This document shows positions 8,569 through 17,433 of a DNA stretch of 64,000 nucleotides, in pieces. The stretch's first letter is position 1; each line of letters starts with the position of its first letter. Position numbers and translations under genes: made by a program. Under the pieces are notes generated by a model. That model saw nothing but the letters and a program-made list of their open reading frames with translations, made no database searches and had not been told where the DNA came from. The stretch covers positions 1 to 64,000 of the forward strand of contig JAHEGH010000001.1 in assembly GCA_024639825.1 (NCBI GenBank), read 5' to 3'. The DNA is from Gammaproteobacteria bacterium (GTDB lineage: Bacteria; Pseudomonadota; Gammaproteobacteria; Steroidobacterales; Woeseiaceae).

Positions 8569-10644
8569 ATGAAGACCAAGAGCTACATCAGTCTCATCGC
8601 GGTCGTCCTGACCCTGTTTGGCGCGGCTTCGGCCGATGCGGCCGGGCTGCTTGTTCCGCAGGGGCAATCCAGCTCTCTGAGCATCAGGGACCACAAGGTA
8701 AATGTCGTCGTTGAAGACGGCTATGTGGTCACCGAGATCGACCAGGTATTCATTAATGGGGGCGGCAGCGATGTCGAAGCCGTGTACAGCTTCCCTGTGC
8801 CCTCCCACGCTGCCGTCGCAGAATTTACGTACTGGATCGATGGCCAGCCCGTTACGGGCGAAGTCCTGAAAAAGCAGGCAGCCCGGGATCTCTATGAACA
8901 GGAAAAATCGCAGGGTCGTGAGACAGCGCTGGCCGAAAAGGACGAGTACCGAACGTTCGATATTTCGGTCTACCCGGTGCGCGCCAACAGCGACGTTCAT
9001 ATTCGCCTCGTCTACGTCCAAAGCGCCACCACAGACACCGGCATCGGGCGCTATGTCTACCCGCTTGAAGAGGGCGGCGTCGACGAAGAACGCAAGGCAT
9101 TCTGGGAAGTTCGGGATGCCGTGACAGGTACCTTCAGCTTCGATTTCGAGCTGAAATCGTCCTATCCGGTTGATGCTGTGCGTTTACCCGAGCAGCCCCA
9201 TGCCATTCTGAACAAGATCGACGCGGGTCACTGGACCATCGATCTGCACTCGATGGGCTCCTCGCCTGTCGACGAAGAGTTCGAGTCGCAGGTGGCCGCA
9301 CTCGAGGCTGGCGAAACGCCGGCACCCGCGTCTGCCGCGTCGGGTATCGCCAAACTTGATACAGACATCGTGGTCTACTGGCGCCATGCGCCGGATCTGC
9401 CGGGCTCTGTGGATCTCGTGACCCATAAACCGGATGCATCGGGTCGCGGCACGTTCATGCTGACGTTGACACCGGGCGACGACCTGCCGGTCATCGAAAA
9501 CGGGCGCGACTGGGTGTTCGTTCTCGATACGTCGGGATCGATGCAGGGCAAATTCGCAACGCTCGCGAATGGCGTGCAGCAGGCCCTCGGCAAGCTCAAC
9601 CCCCAGGATCGATTTCGCATCTACACGTTTAGCGACTCCGCGCGCGAACTGACCAGTGGCTTCGTAAACGCGGACACGCAGAACGTCACCCATTACGCAC
9701 AAAGCGTAGGCAACCTGCAGTCGAGTGGCGGCACCAATCTTTACGCGGGCCTGGACGCCGGATTGAATGGCCTGGACAGCGACCGGACGTCGGGTATCGC
9801 ACTCGTGACGGACGGTGTCGCGAACGTAGGCGTCACGGAGAAAAAAGCGTTTCTCAAGATGATGGAGAAACACGACGTTCGCCTGTTCACGTTCATTATG
9901 GGTAACAGCGCCAATCGGCCGCTGCTCGAGGCGATGACCGAGATTTCCAATGGGTTCGCCATGGAAACCTCGAACAGCGACGATATCTCCGGCCAGCTCA
10001 TGCAGGCTACGGCCAAGATCCGTCACGCAGCATTGCACGATGTCGTGCTGACGATCGACGGTGTGAAGGTCGCGGACCTCACGCCCGAGCGCATCGGCAG
10101 TCTTTACCACGGCGAGCAGCTCAAAGTACTCGGCCATTACTGGGGCAGCGACGAAGCCCGGGTCGAACTGACCGGCAAGGTCGCCGGGCAGGATGTCGAG
10201 TACCGGACACGTTTCATGATGCCGGTGCACTCGGACCTGAACCCTGAGCTTGATCGCATCTGGGCCTATGCCACGATCGAAAACCTGCAGTCGAAGATGG
10301 ACTACTTCGGTGCGGACCAGGATACAGAGGATGCGATCACCGACCTCGCCATTGAGTACGGCCTGGTCACCGACTTCACATCGATGGTCGTCGTTCGCGA
10401 TGAGGTCTTCGCGGCGCAGGGCATCAAGCGCAGTAATCGCGACCGCGTTGCGGCTGAGACTGTCGCCCGGCAAGCGCGCGCAGCACAGTCCCCGCAACAG
10501 CGACGCGTGGACCAGAATCAACCCATGTACTCGAAGCCGAGACCGTCGACAGGCGGTGGTGGTTCCGGCGGCGGTGCATTCGGATTACCGATGCTGCTCG
10601 GATTATTCGGTCTGGCCTGGTTCCGCCGCAGAAAGGAGCTTTAA
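8569..10644 (+). CDS. secreted VIT/VWA-domain protein with GlyGly-CTERM sorting tail
   Basis: 691 aa. Signal peptide at 1-25 (ending ASADAAG). A VIT (inter-alpha-trypsin) domain occupies about 27-150, recognisable from EAVYSFPVPSHAAVAEF and KKQAARDLYEQEK. A von Willebrand A domain lies at about 317-490 with a complete MIDAS: DTSGS, the Thr in SGGTNLYAG, and the Asp in LVTDGVAN. The C-terminus has a Gly/Ser stretch (GGGGSGGGAFG), a hydrophobic helix and RRRKEL, the architecture of GlyGly-CTERM proteins processed by rhombosortase. No sortase or rhombosortase gene is in the window. Probably a surface-tethered or released adhesive/matrix protein. The ATG follows AGGAGAACATC. Confidence 0.88.
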   Translation: MKTKSYISLIAVVLTLFGAASADAAGLLVPQGQSSSLSIRDHKVNVVVEDGYVVTEIDQVFINGGGSDVEAVYSFPVPSHAAVAEFTYWIDGQPVTGEVLKKQAARDLYEQEKSQGRETALAEKDEYRTFDISVYPVRANSDVHIRLVYVQSATTDTGIGRYVYPLEEGGVDEERKAFWEVRDAVTGTFSFDFELKSSYPVDAVRLPEQPHAILNKIDAGHWTIDLHSMGSSPVDEEFESQVAALEAGETPAPASAASGIAKLDTDIVVYWRHAPDLPGSVDLVTHKPDASGRGTFMLTLTPGDDLPVIENGRDWVFVLDTSGSMQGKFATLANGVQQALGKLNPQDRFRIYTFSDSARELTSGFVNADTQNVTHYAQSVGNLQSSGGTNLYAGLDAGLNGLDSDRTSGIALVTDGVANVGVTEKKAFLKMMEKHDVRLFTFIMGNSANRPLLEAMTEISNGFAMETSNSDDISGQLMQATAKIRHAALHDVVLTIDGVKVADLTPERIGSLYHGEQLKVLGHYWGSDEARVELTGKVAGQDVEYRTRFMMPVHSDLNPELDRIWAYATIENLQSKMDYFGADQDTEDAITDLAIEYGLVTDFTSMVVVRDEVFAAQGIKRSNRDRVAAETVARQARAAQSPQQRRVDQNQPMYSKPRPSTGGGGSGGGAFGLPMLLGLFGLAWFRRRKEL

Positions 10645-10654
10645 GTAGCAATAC

Positions 10655-10680
10655 CGGGGCCCCGCAAGGGGCCCTTTTTA
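10655..10680 (+). terminator. intrinsic terminator of the VIT/VWA gene
   Basis: GGGGCCCC-GCAA-GGGGCCC stem-loop followed by TTTTT, 10 bp after the VWA stop. It overlaps the last codons of the convergent ppx gene. Confidence 0.85.
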
Positions 10681-12219
10681 TTCCTGGTCTACCAGCAGTT
10701 GATAATCGACTTGAGCAAGCAATTCCTGCTCCCGCTCGAGATCCGCAATAGTCAGCGGATTTTCCGCCAGCCAGTCGGCAGCGAAACTGAGCGACAGGGT
10801 CTTGCCTGACGCCCGGATCGATACAGGCGGGTGCTCGGTTTCCTTGCGGCTGCGATTGAGCAACACAGCAAGTCGCAACAAGATCAGGAGGCGCAGACCG
10901 GGTTCCTGCCATGAATCGGGCAGAACCTTGAAGCCGGACTTATCGATGCGGTGACGCTGACCGCCGATGAGCAGGGCCAAAAACCGCTGTTCGGCACGAG
11001 GAAATCCGGGCATATCCGCATGCTCGGCAATATAAGCGCCATGTCGCTGGTAACCGTCGTGGGAAATATCCAGCCCGATCTCGTGGAGGCCGGCCGCCCA
11101 GTCAAGTACCTTGCCCGCGAGCTCAGTGGTGAACCCCCAGTCCTGCCGGCACAGCGCATACAATTCGGCGGCGGTACGCGAAACGCGCGCAGCCTGCTGT
11201 TCATCTACGTGGTAGCGTGCTTTCATCGCCTGCACCGAACGCTCACGAGCATCCTCGTGTTGCAAACGGCCCAGCAGGTCGTACAACAAACCTTCTCGCA
11301 GTGCCCCATCCGAAACCTTTAGCCTGGCGATGTTCAGGACGTGCAGAAGCTCGGCGAGAATCGACAGACCGCCGGGCCAGACCTGTGCGCGACGATCGGA
11401 CAGCCCGGGCAGTGAAATGTCGGACACCGAGTCGAATTCGAGAACTTTGTCGATAAGCTGCTCGACGACGTCCAGCGTCAATCCCGACTCGGAAATGCCA
11501 AGCTCCCTGGCAACCTCTTCCGTCGAGCGAATGGTGCCTGATGTACCAATCGCTTCGACACCGAGGGCGTTACGGAAAAATTCCTTAACCGGGCGCAGCT
11601 CGAGTTGTGCCGCCAGTCGCGCCTTGTTGAACCCTGCACGCGAGATTTCTCCGTTGGGGAAAAATCGCTCGGTCATAGAGACGCAGCCCATATGCGTGCT
11701 TTCCAGCGCACTGGGGCTTGCCGCCTGCCCCAGGATCAGTTCGGTACTGCCGCCGCCAATATCCATGACGAGCCGCAGGCCGTCGGTCGGAGGAAGGCTG
11801 TGTGTCACGCCCTTGTAGATCAGGCGCGCCTCTTCAATGCCGGAAATTATTTCGATCGGGTGGCCGAGTGCTGCCTCGGCTTCGGCCATGAAGGTCGTGT
11901 CTTTGTGGGCGCGGCGAATGGTGCTCGTTCCGGCCGCCCGAACCTTGTCCGCCTCTATTTCGCGCAACCGCTCGCCGAATCGGGACAGGCATTCGAGCGC
12001 GCGAACCCGGGCATCGGGTGAGATATCGCCACTATCCGAAAGCCCCTCGGCGAGGCGCACCGTCTCACGAATGCGATCAAGAATCGCAAGCTGGCCGTGG
12101 CGTAGCTCGCCAACGATCATATGAAAACTGTTCGAGCCGAGATCTACGGCCGCGATGATTTCCGGCGGGACAGTCTCAGACGGTGAAGGACGATCCGCAG
12201 CCACACGTGGTTTGAGCAT
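10678..12219 (-). CDS. ppx: exopolyphosphatase (Ppx/GppA family)
   Basis: About 513 aa from the ATG at 12219. Hydrolyses terminal phosphates of polyphosphate and, in some members, pppGpp. Actin-like motifs [17 protein letters not shown] near the N-terminus and [14 protein letters not shown] near residue 155 are the two phosphate-binding loops. The C-terminal half is the helical HD-like domain with [12 protein letters not shown] and [12 protein letters not shown]. The 12219 start overlaps the end of erpA by 44 bp, suggesting coupling; a GTG at 12204 is also possible. The track start at 12279 is unlikely because it lies deep in erpA. Confidence 0.92.
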   Translation of the reverse strand: MLKPRVAADRPSPSETVPPEIIAAVDLGSNSFHMIVGELRHGQLAILDRIRETVRLAEGLSDSGDISPDARVRALECLSRFGERLREIEADKVRAAGTSTIRRAHKDTTFMAEAEAALGHPIEIISGIEEARLIYKGVTHSLPPTDGLRLVMDIGGGSTELILGQAASPSALESTHMGCVSMTERFFPNGEISRAGFNKARLAAQLELRPVKEFFRNALGVEAIGTSGTIRSTEEVARELGISESGLTLDVVEQLIDKVLEFDSVSDISLPGLSDRRAQVWPGGLSILAELLHVLNIARLKVSDGALREGLLYDLLGRLQHEDARERSVQAMKARYHVDEQQAARVSRTAAELYALCRQDWGFTTELAGKVLDWAAGLHEIGLDISHDGYQRHGAYIAEHADMPGFPRAEQRFLALLIGGQRHRIDKSGFKVLPDSWQEPGLRLLILLRLAVLLNRSRKETEHPPVSIRASGKTLSLSFAADWLAENPLTIADLEREQELLAQVDYQLLVDQE

Positions 12220-12541
12220 TCGGATTCCGGATGATGAACTGCGCTCCCTGCAGATCTTCCTTGTAATCGATCTCGGCACCCATGAGGTACTGGATGCTCA
12301 TCGGGTCCACCAGCAACGTGACGCCGCCATTCTCGACCTGGCTGTCGCCGTCCTCGATGTCCTCATCGAACGTGAATCCGTATTGAAAACCCGAGCACCC
12401 TCCGCCGGAAATAAACACGCGGAGCTTGAGGTTCGGATTATCCTCTTCTGCGATCAGCTCACCGACCTTGCCCGCCGCCGCATCGGTAAAAACGATGCCG
12501 TTCGGGATCTGGGGAGCGCTTCCTGTTGTTGCTGTAGCCAT
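12176..12541 (-). CDS. erpA: iron-sulfur cluster insertion protein, A-type carrier
   Basis: 121 aa. A-type carrier that passes Fe-S clusters to apoproteins such as those of isoprenoid synthesis and respiration. The three conserved cysteines are present: [10 protein letters not shown] and the C-terminal TTCGCGSSF. It is downstream of the bactofilin gene and overlaps ppx. erpA with a bactofilin and a DUF6776-like gene is a familiar gammaproteobacterial cluster. Confidence 0.95.
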   Translation of the reverse strand: MATATTGSAPQIPNGIVFTDAAAGKVGELIAEEDNPNLKLRVFISGGGCSGFQYGFTFDEDIEDGDSQVENGGVTLLVDPMSIQYLMGAEIDYKEDLQGAQFIIRNPNAQTTCGCGSSFTV

Positions 12542-12576
12542 AGTCTTTCGTATTTTTCCGTTTTGGGGCCAGCCGA

Positions 12577-12999
12577 CTAGTCGTTGACTGCGGCCGCCGC
12601 TTCGTCGATGCGATTGGTCTGTTCCAGCAAAGGTACCTGCCCTTCGGGCTGGTGTACAAGCTTACCGTTGATTTCGGCACCAATCGCCATTTCGATCAGA
12701 TTGTAATACACATTACCAATGACACGCGCGGTCGGCCCCAGTTCCACACGTTTGCTGGCGAATACATCGCCTTTGACGATGCCGTTCAACACGACATAAG
12801 GCACCGTAACGCCGCCGTCGACCGTGCCAATATCACTGATGCTCAGCGCAGACTCAGTATCGGGATCGGCCGAAATGCTGCCGTTGACGACACCATCGAC
12901 ATGGCAGCCGCCCTGAAAGTGCAGGTCGCCATTGACCTTGCTATTAGGGCCAATGAGCGTCTCAACGACCGTGTGTCTGCGTTGTTTCTTACCGAACAT
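12577..12999 (-). CDS. bactofilin (polymer-forming cytoskeletal protein)
   Basis: 140 aa from the ATG at 12999, which has GGAGA 5 bp upstream; the track start is a TTG four codons earlier. The central right-handed beta-helix (about residues 15-110) shows the repeating NGDLHFQG / VDGVVNGSI / GIVKGDVFA / ARVIGNVYY pattern of the bactofilin (DUF583) family, which forms nucleotide-free filaments at the inner membrane. The short basic N-terminus MFGKKQRR may touch the membrane. It directly follows the coiled-coil membrane protein gene, a possible partner or anchor. Confidence 0.92.
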   Translation of the reverse strand: MFGKKQRRHTVVETLIGPNSKVNGDLHFQGGCHVDGVVNGSISADPDTESALSISDIGTVDGGVTVPYVVLNGIVKGDVFASKRVELGPTARVIGNVYYNLIEMAIGAEINGKLVHQPEGQVPLLEQTNRIDEAAAAVND

Positions 13000-13011
13000 C
13001 TGGTTCTCCAA

Positions 13012-13731
13012 TCAACCCTGGCTCATGGCCCAGGCATAACTTTCTTCTATGCTCGAGATCGAGCGAGTCCTGGAACGCACTTCAACTCGAATGCGCTCCG
13101 GCGTAAAACCGTCCGGCAAAACGAGCCGCCGGTCAAAATCCTGAAAATAACGGAACGAGAACGGCCAGGCGGATTCCGCATCGGCCGGCAACAACTCTGT
13201 CAGAGCGTAGGTCTTGGCCTCGCCGCCCTCACTCCCCTCGACGCTCAAAGTGACATTACCCGACACCTTGCGATCATGTTTCATCGCCTGCACGAGCACC
13301 AGGCGAAGGTTGAATTCTCGTTCTTCAGCGCCGCGCGTCAGCTTGAGGTTCTGGACTCGCAGGCCCGGTTTGCCATCGGCCGGCGAGACGATGCCTCGAT
13401 AAAACGCGATCGCATCCCGCTGTTCCTGAATTTTTGCCTGCAATGAAATCAGGCTGCCTTCGACTTCCTTGTAGGCCTCGCGATCGATCTCTCGATGCGT
13501 CTCCAAAACAGCAATCTCCTGCTTTAGCTCGGCAATCTCGTCGTCAAGAGCGTGAATATGCTCTTCGAAAGCGGCGCGTTCATTGCGCTCATCGACCACG
13601 TCGTAGCCAGCGCTGATGCGACCATACTCGAACACCAGGTAGGTAGCGACCAGCGCAAGCGCCAGCATGCCGAGCCTGAAGAACCAGGTTCGGCCTGCGC
13701 CATGCTTTTGGAGGTGGTAACTAGCCGCCAC
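13012..13731 (-). CDS. membrane-anchored coiled-coil protein (DUF6776-like)
   Basis: 239 aa. One transmembrane helix (about 18-36, FFRLGMLALALVATYLVF), a coiled coil at about 48-105 rich in E/K/L heptads (HIHALDDEIAELKQEIAVLE), and a C-terminal beta-rich periplasmic domain containing FYRGIVSPADGKPGLRVQ. The last features match DUF6776 proteins that sit upstream of bactofilins. Its TGA stop overlaps the TTG upstream of the bactofilin ATG, so translation is probably coupled. Likely role: linking the bactofilin filament to the periplasm (inference). Confidence 0.8.
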   Translation of the reverse strand: MAASYHLQKHGAGRTWFFRLGMLALALVATYLVFEYGRISAGYDVVDERNERAAFEEHIHALDDEIAELKQEIAVLETHREIDREAYKEVEGSLISLQAKIQEQRDAIAFYRGIVSPADGKPGLRVQNLKLTRGAEEREFNLRLVLVQAMKHDRKVSGNVTLSVEGSEGGEAKTYALTELLPADAESAWPFSFRYFQDFDRRLVLPDGFTPERIRVEVRSRTRSISSIEESYAWAMSQG

Positions 13732-13801
13732 TCGAATCGCTCGCTATTAAGTTAAAGACGTTATGTTACGCGGAGGGTGGGCATAGCAGAAGTGCGCTAT
13801 G

Positions 13802-14392
13802 TCACGATTTTGGCCCTTCATGGGCGTCTTTTCTGGCCTGGGCCAAGTCCTTCTCAAAGACTGCGCGCCAGCGCCTGGGCCACCAGCGCGGCTGAGCCGG
13901 CAGGCCATCCGGATAGACGCAGGGGCCTAATTCATGCAATGCAGATGCGTAGACCCGCCGTTTGAAGTAGATCACCTCGTTTACGGGGCGCCAGAAAGGC
14001 ACCCAACGGATACGGTCAAATTCCGGTTTGTCGCCACAATCGAAGCGCACGCAGTCGTCGTCGGATAAGAGGCGCAGTATGAACCAGCGTTGTTTCTGGC
14101 CGATACACAGCGGTTTGCTATGCCGGCGAATGAACTTGTCAGGGAGTCGGTATCGTAACCAGTCGCTGGTTACACCGAGCACCCCCACGTCTTCAGGCCG
14201 CAGCCCGACTTCCTCGTGCAGTTCACGAAACATGGCTTGTTCGGGATCTTCGTCTTGCAGCATTCCGCCCTGCGGAAATTGCCAGCCTTTGGCACCCACG
14301 CGACCGCCCAGCATCAGCTTGTTGTCGGCGTTCGCGAGAATGATGCCGACGTTTGCCCGAAAGCCCTCGGCGTCAATCCAATCGTTGCTCAT
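13802..14392 (-). CDS. rppH: RNA 5'-pyrophosphohydrolase
   Basis: 196 aa. Nudix hydrolase that removes pyrophosphate from mRNA 5' ends and so starts decay. The complete Nudix box GGMLQDEDPEQAMFRELHEE is at about residues 42-61, with FRANVGIILAN at the N-terminus and the family's KRRVYASALHEL region. The C-terminus is basic (PRWWPRRWRAV). It stands alone on the minus strand, divergent from the BtuC-type permease with about 70 bp between starts. Confidence 0.93.
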   Translation of the reverse strand: MSNDWIDAEGFRANVGIILANADNKLMLGGRVGAKGWQFPQGGMLQDEDPEQAMFRELHEEVGLRPEDVGVLGVTSDWLRYRLPDKFIRRHSKPLCIGQKQRWFILRLLSDDDCVRFDCGDKPEFDRIRWVPFWRPVNEVIYFKRRVYASALHELGPCVYPDGLPAQPRWWPRRWRAVFEKDLAQARKDAHEGPKS

Positions 14393-14464
14393 TGCAACCG
14401 TACTAAAACTCTAACTGCCGTTTACTTTACACTATCCGTCGCCGCTCGCCCCAGGAGATTGTCC

Positions 14465-15454
14465 TTGCCCGCAGGTCGCACCGGAGCCCTGTTTGCCGTA
14501 TTGCTGATTATCGTTACCGCCGCGTTCACGCTGGCGCTGGCGCTCGGCAGTGCGGATATCAGCCTCGTCGAAGCGCTGCAGGCGCTGCGCGGCATGGGAC
14601 CGGAGAAAGTCCAGGCCCTGGTAACCGAACTGCGGCTTCCACGGGCGTTGACAGCGTTCGCCGTTGGCGGCCTGCTGGCGGTCGCCGGCGTGCTGATGCA
14701 GGTACTGCTGCGCAATCCGCTGGCCGAACCGTACATCCTTGGCAGTTCGGGCGGCGCCGCCGTTGCAGCGCTGCTCGCTATGAGCTTCGGCATGGGCAGC
14801 CTGGTCGTCGACTTCTCGGCTTTCGGTGGCGCCATGGCGGCAACCCTTCTGGTTTTCGCCATTGCGCAGGGCACTGGTAGCTGGACACCAACCCGGCTGC
14901 TGCTCACCGGCGTCGTGCTCGCCGCCGGTTTCAGCGCCGCCACGACATTGCTACTGGCACTCAGCCCGGACCAGAATCTTCGCGGCATGCTGTTCTGGCT
15001 CATGGGCGACCTGAGTTTCGCATTTGACCCTATGCGCTGCCTTGTATTGCTTGCCATTTTGGTTGTTGCCGGGACGCTGAGTGCGAGACACCTCAACGTT
15101 CTTTCACGCGGCGAATTGCAGGCAGCAATCGTCGGCTTGCCGGTTCGCACATTCCGCTACATGATTTTTGCCGCGGCGGCCCTTGCAACCGCCTTCTCGG
15201 TAACGACCGTCGGCGTAATCGGCTTTATCGGTTTGGTCGTACCACACCTGGTGCGCCTCGTTGCGGGTAGCGACCACCGCGTCGTCCTGCCGGCGTCGGC
15301 CCTTGCCGGCGGTGCCCTGCTCGTCATCGCGGACACGCTTGCGCGCACCATCATGGCACCTCGCCAACTGCCCGTCGGCGCGCTAACCGCGGCTATCGGC
15401 GTCCCGCTGTTTCTAGTCCTGATGAACAGGATTCGAGCAGAGCGCTACCAGTAA
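14465..15454 (+). CDS. FecCD/BtuC-type ABC transporter permease, probably for cobalamin
   Basis: About 330 aa from the TTG at 14465, which has AGGAGA six bases upstream; the track start at 14216 overlaps rppH and is wrong. Nine to ten hydrophobic helices with family motifs GVLMQVLLRNPLAEPYILG near residues 75-93 and VGVIGFIGLVVPHLVRL near 250. These permeases import B12, haem or siderophores. No ATPase gene is adjacent, but a FecE/BtuD-type ATPase (27146) and a BtuF-type binding protein (29789) in this window lack a permease of their own, so B12 import is the best guess. An iron-siderophore role is the alternative. Confidence 0.82.
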   Translation: MPAGRTGALFAVLLIIVTAAFTLALALGSADISLVEALQALRGMGPEKVQALVTELRLPRALTAFAVGGLLAVAGVLMQVLLRNPLAEPYILGSSGGAAVAALLAMSFGMGSLVVDFSAFGGAMAATLLVFAIAQGTGSWTPTRLLLTGVVLAAGFSAATTLLLALSPDQNLRGMLFWLMGDLSFAFDPMRCLVLLAILVVAGTLSARHLNVLSRGELQAAIVGLPVRTFRYMIFAAAALATAFSVTTVGVIGFIGLVVPHLVRLVAGSDHRVVLPASALAGGALLVIADTLARTIMAPRQLPVGALTAAIGVPLFLVLMNRIRAERYQ

Positions 15455-16332
15455 CCTGCCCGTTCGGCGAGCAGGCGCGCTTCTTCAGTTCGCCAGCCGG
15501 CAGCGCCGACGTTGCGCGTCGAAATTCCTGTCCCCGCTCGCCACGTCTTGAACTCAAGCATCCAACCCACAAACTGTTGCGCGCGGTCTGGTTGCTGTGC
15601 GTGTCGTCCCACGCCGATCGCATCGATATCGTAGTACTCGTTTTGTGGAACGAATGACAGGAGGCCGTCCGGGTTAGACATCAGCAAGGCAATACCGTAC
15701 TTACATCGTCCGTCGCGCAGGGCATCAAGCAGGTCTTCCTGGCTCGAGAACGGCGCCGCGCCAAGGTTTCTCACCCATCCCCTCACCAAGCGCTCAGCAG
15801 GTCGCACACCGAGATCGTCAATCAAGTTCGCTATCAACACTCGGTTTTGTGTTAACGCCGACGACGTCAGGCACAAGCCGCCTTTAAGGGCGGGATCGGC
15901 AAGCGACTGGTAGGTTCCGCCCGGACCTTCGCCTGGCGGATAGATAACAATAAATGCTCGTACATCAATCGCCGCCCACATTTTATCCGGGTCCTTCCAG
16001 TGCGCCGCCACTTGAGCAAATGCCGGACTTTGTATCGGGCGTAACGCGCCGTGTTCCGCTGCGCGCCACATGTCTATGACGTTATCGGTCAACAGCACGT
16101 CTACCGGGCTTCCGGATTTTTCTATTAGCCGTGTGGCGTTGTCAGACGATGTACCCCACTCGACGGAGACAGGAATACCCGTTTCATCCATGAATTCAGC
16201 AATCGCGCCAGATAACTCGCCGCCTTCCTCTCCGCTTGCAAGCAGGAGAAGCGGCGGACCTTCAGGGGCGCTCGGTCCGCCGCAGCCGGCCAACACTATC
16301 GCGCCAACCACGATATAGACCCGCCGTTTCAC
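15445..16332 (-). CDS. extracellular solute-binding lipoprotein (Fe3+-type ABC binding protein family)
   Basis: 295 aa. Lipoprotein signal peptide with lipobox LAGC at about residues 13-16. The fold resembles class 1/ferric binding proteins: SGEEGGELSGAIAEFMDETGI at the start, PVDVLLTDNVIDMWRAAEHG, and IALLMSNPDGLL. The usual tyrosine pair for iron is not clearly present (EYYDIDAIG is in a similar position), so the ligand is uncertain. It overlaps the diguanylate cyclase gene by 4 bp, is third in the tyrA operon, and converges with the permease by 10 bp. No cognate permease or ATPase is in the operon. Confidence 0.75.
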   Translation of the reverse strand: MKRRVYIVVGAIVLAGCGGPSAPEGPPLLLLASGEEGGELSGAIAEFMDETGIPVSVEWGTSSDNATRLIEKSGSPVDVLLTDNVIDMWRAAEHGALRPIQSPAFAQVAAHWKDPDKMWAAIDVRAFIVIYPPGEGPGGTYQSLADPALKGGLCLTSSALTQNRVLIANLIDDLGVRPAERLVRGWVRNLGAAPFSSQEDLLDALRDGRCKYGIALLMSNPDGLLSFVPQNEYYDIDAIGVGRHAQQPDRAQQFVGWMLEFKTWRAGTGISTRNVGAAGWRTEEARLLAERAGYW

Positions 16333-17429
16333 GCTGCCTCCACGACAACCCGGTCACGCCCCGCGGACTTCGCGGCGTACAGTGCGACATCTGCCCGGGC
16401 GATAAGCGAATCGCCCAGGGTCTTGAGATCCTTGTCATCGGGCCTCGGGGAAACCTCTGCTATCCCGATCGACGCGGTGATAATCACCTCCTCACCACCC
16501 GGCAAGCTCATGGGCGATGCGGCGATCTCCATGCGAATCCGCTCGGCCAGTTTCGATGCCGACTCAACGTCAGTTCCAGGCAACAGGACGACAAACTCTT
16601 CACCGCCGTAGCGCGCAGCGACGTCGCTGGCCCTGACCTGCGACTCGATACGTTGCGCAAGTTCCTGCAACACGACATCGCCAGCCGCGTGGCCCCAGGT
16701 ATCGTTAATCTGCTTGAAGTGATCGACGTCGAGCATCAGGCACACCAGCCGATTTCTGTCGCGACGAGCACGCGCCAGCTCTTCCCCGATCCTTACCGTC
16801 AGGTAACGGCGGTTGTGCCAGCCGGTGAGAACATCCGTGAAGCCGCTGCGCAACAGGCGCGCGCGGTTAACCACGTTCTCAATACAGAACGATGCGATTA
16901 CGCCCATGTGCGCAAGAAAGTCGCTGGCGTGCACATGCGTAAAACGCATCGGATCATGACTGCAAAGATTGATACTACCGAGCAACTTGCCGCGGTGTGA
17001 CAGGGGAATCATCGCAATGCTCCTGGCATTCGTAGCGCCGGGGCAAATAAGCTGGTGGTCGCAGGCGGCAAAGCTGCCGAGCCAGGGTTGCTGCAGCGCA
17101 ATGTACTGCGGCGCGAGACCCGCAATGGATTCGACCACCAGCAGATCGCGAAACGCCTCGGCCGGCGTGCCATTGGCGAGCAGCAGGTGACGAATATCGT
17201 GGTCCGGGTCGCATACGACCAGGCTCACGTAATCGACGCCGTAGCTGACGCGCAACCCATCGATCAGGGCGCGTATCAGCCCGTCCAGGTTTTCAGCCTC
17301 CAGGAGTCGCAGCTCGCGCATCTGAGCGCGCCGCATTATTTCATCGTTCCTTGCGACTTCGGCAGTCAGCTCTGTAAGCTGGCGTCGGGTTGCTTCAAGC
17401 TGCGCCTCGAGTTCTTCCATGGACGTCAT
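16329..17429 (-). CDS. diguanylate cyclase with DUF484/GAF-like sensor
   Basis: 366 aa. Makes the second messenger c-di-GMP. A short N-terminal coiled coil (residues 5-45) leads into a DUF484/GAF-like domain (about 45-190, with YGVDYVSLVVCDPDHDIRHLL). The GGDEF domain (about 200-360) has the active motif RYGGEEFVVLLPG. RASD five residues upstream is an intact RxxD product-inhibition site. No transmembrane helix, so it is cytosolic. The start is 4 bp after tyrA and the stop overlaps the binding-lipoprotein gene by 4 bp, so all three are one transcript. Confidence 0.92.
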   Translation of the reverse strand: MTSMEELEAQLEATRRQLTELTAEVARNDEIMRRAQMRELRLLEAENLDGLIRALIDGLRVSYGVDYVSLVVCDPDHDIRHLLLANGTPAEAFRDLLVVESIAGLAPQYIALQQPWLGSFAACDHQLICPGATNARSIAMIPLSHRGKLLGSINLCSHDPMRFTHVHASDFLAHMGVIASFCIENVVNRARLLRSGFTDVLTGWHNRRYLTVRIGEELARARRDRNRLVCLMLDVDHFKQINDTWGHAAGDVVLQELAQRIESQVRASDVAARYGGEEFVVLLPGTDVESASKLAERIRMEIAASPMSLPGGEEVIITASIGIAEVSPRPDDKDLKTLGDSLIARADVALYAAKSAGRDRVVVEAA

Positions 17430-17433
17430 GTCG

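Noticed and set aside
9184-10521. 445-aa ORF antisense to the VIT/VWA gene
   Set aside because: Shadow frame of a clearly coding gene; no family features.
14393-14464. Search for a cobalamin riboswitch upstream of the BtuC-type permease
   Set aside because: Only about 70 bp between divergent starts and no B12-box-like GCCACTG found.
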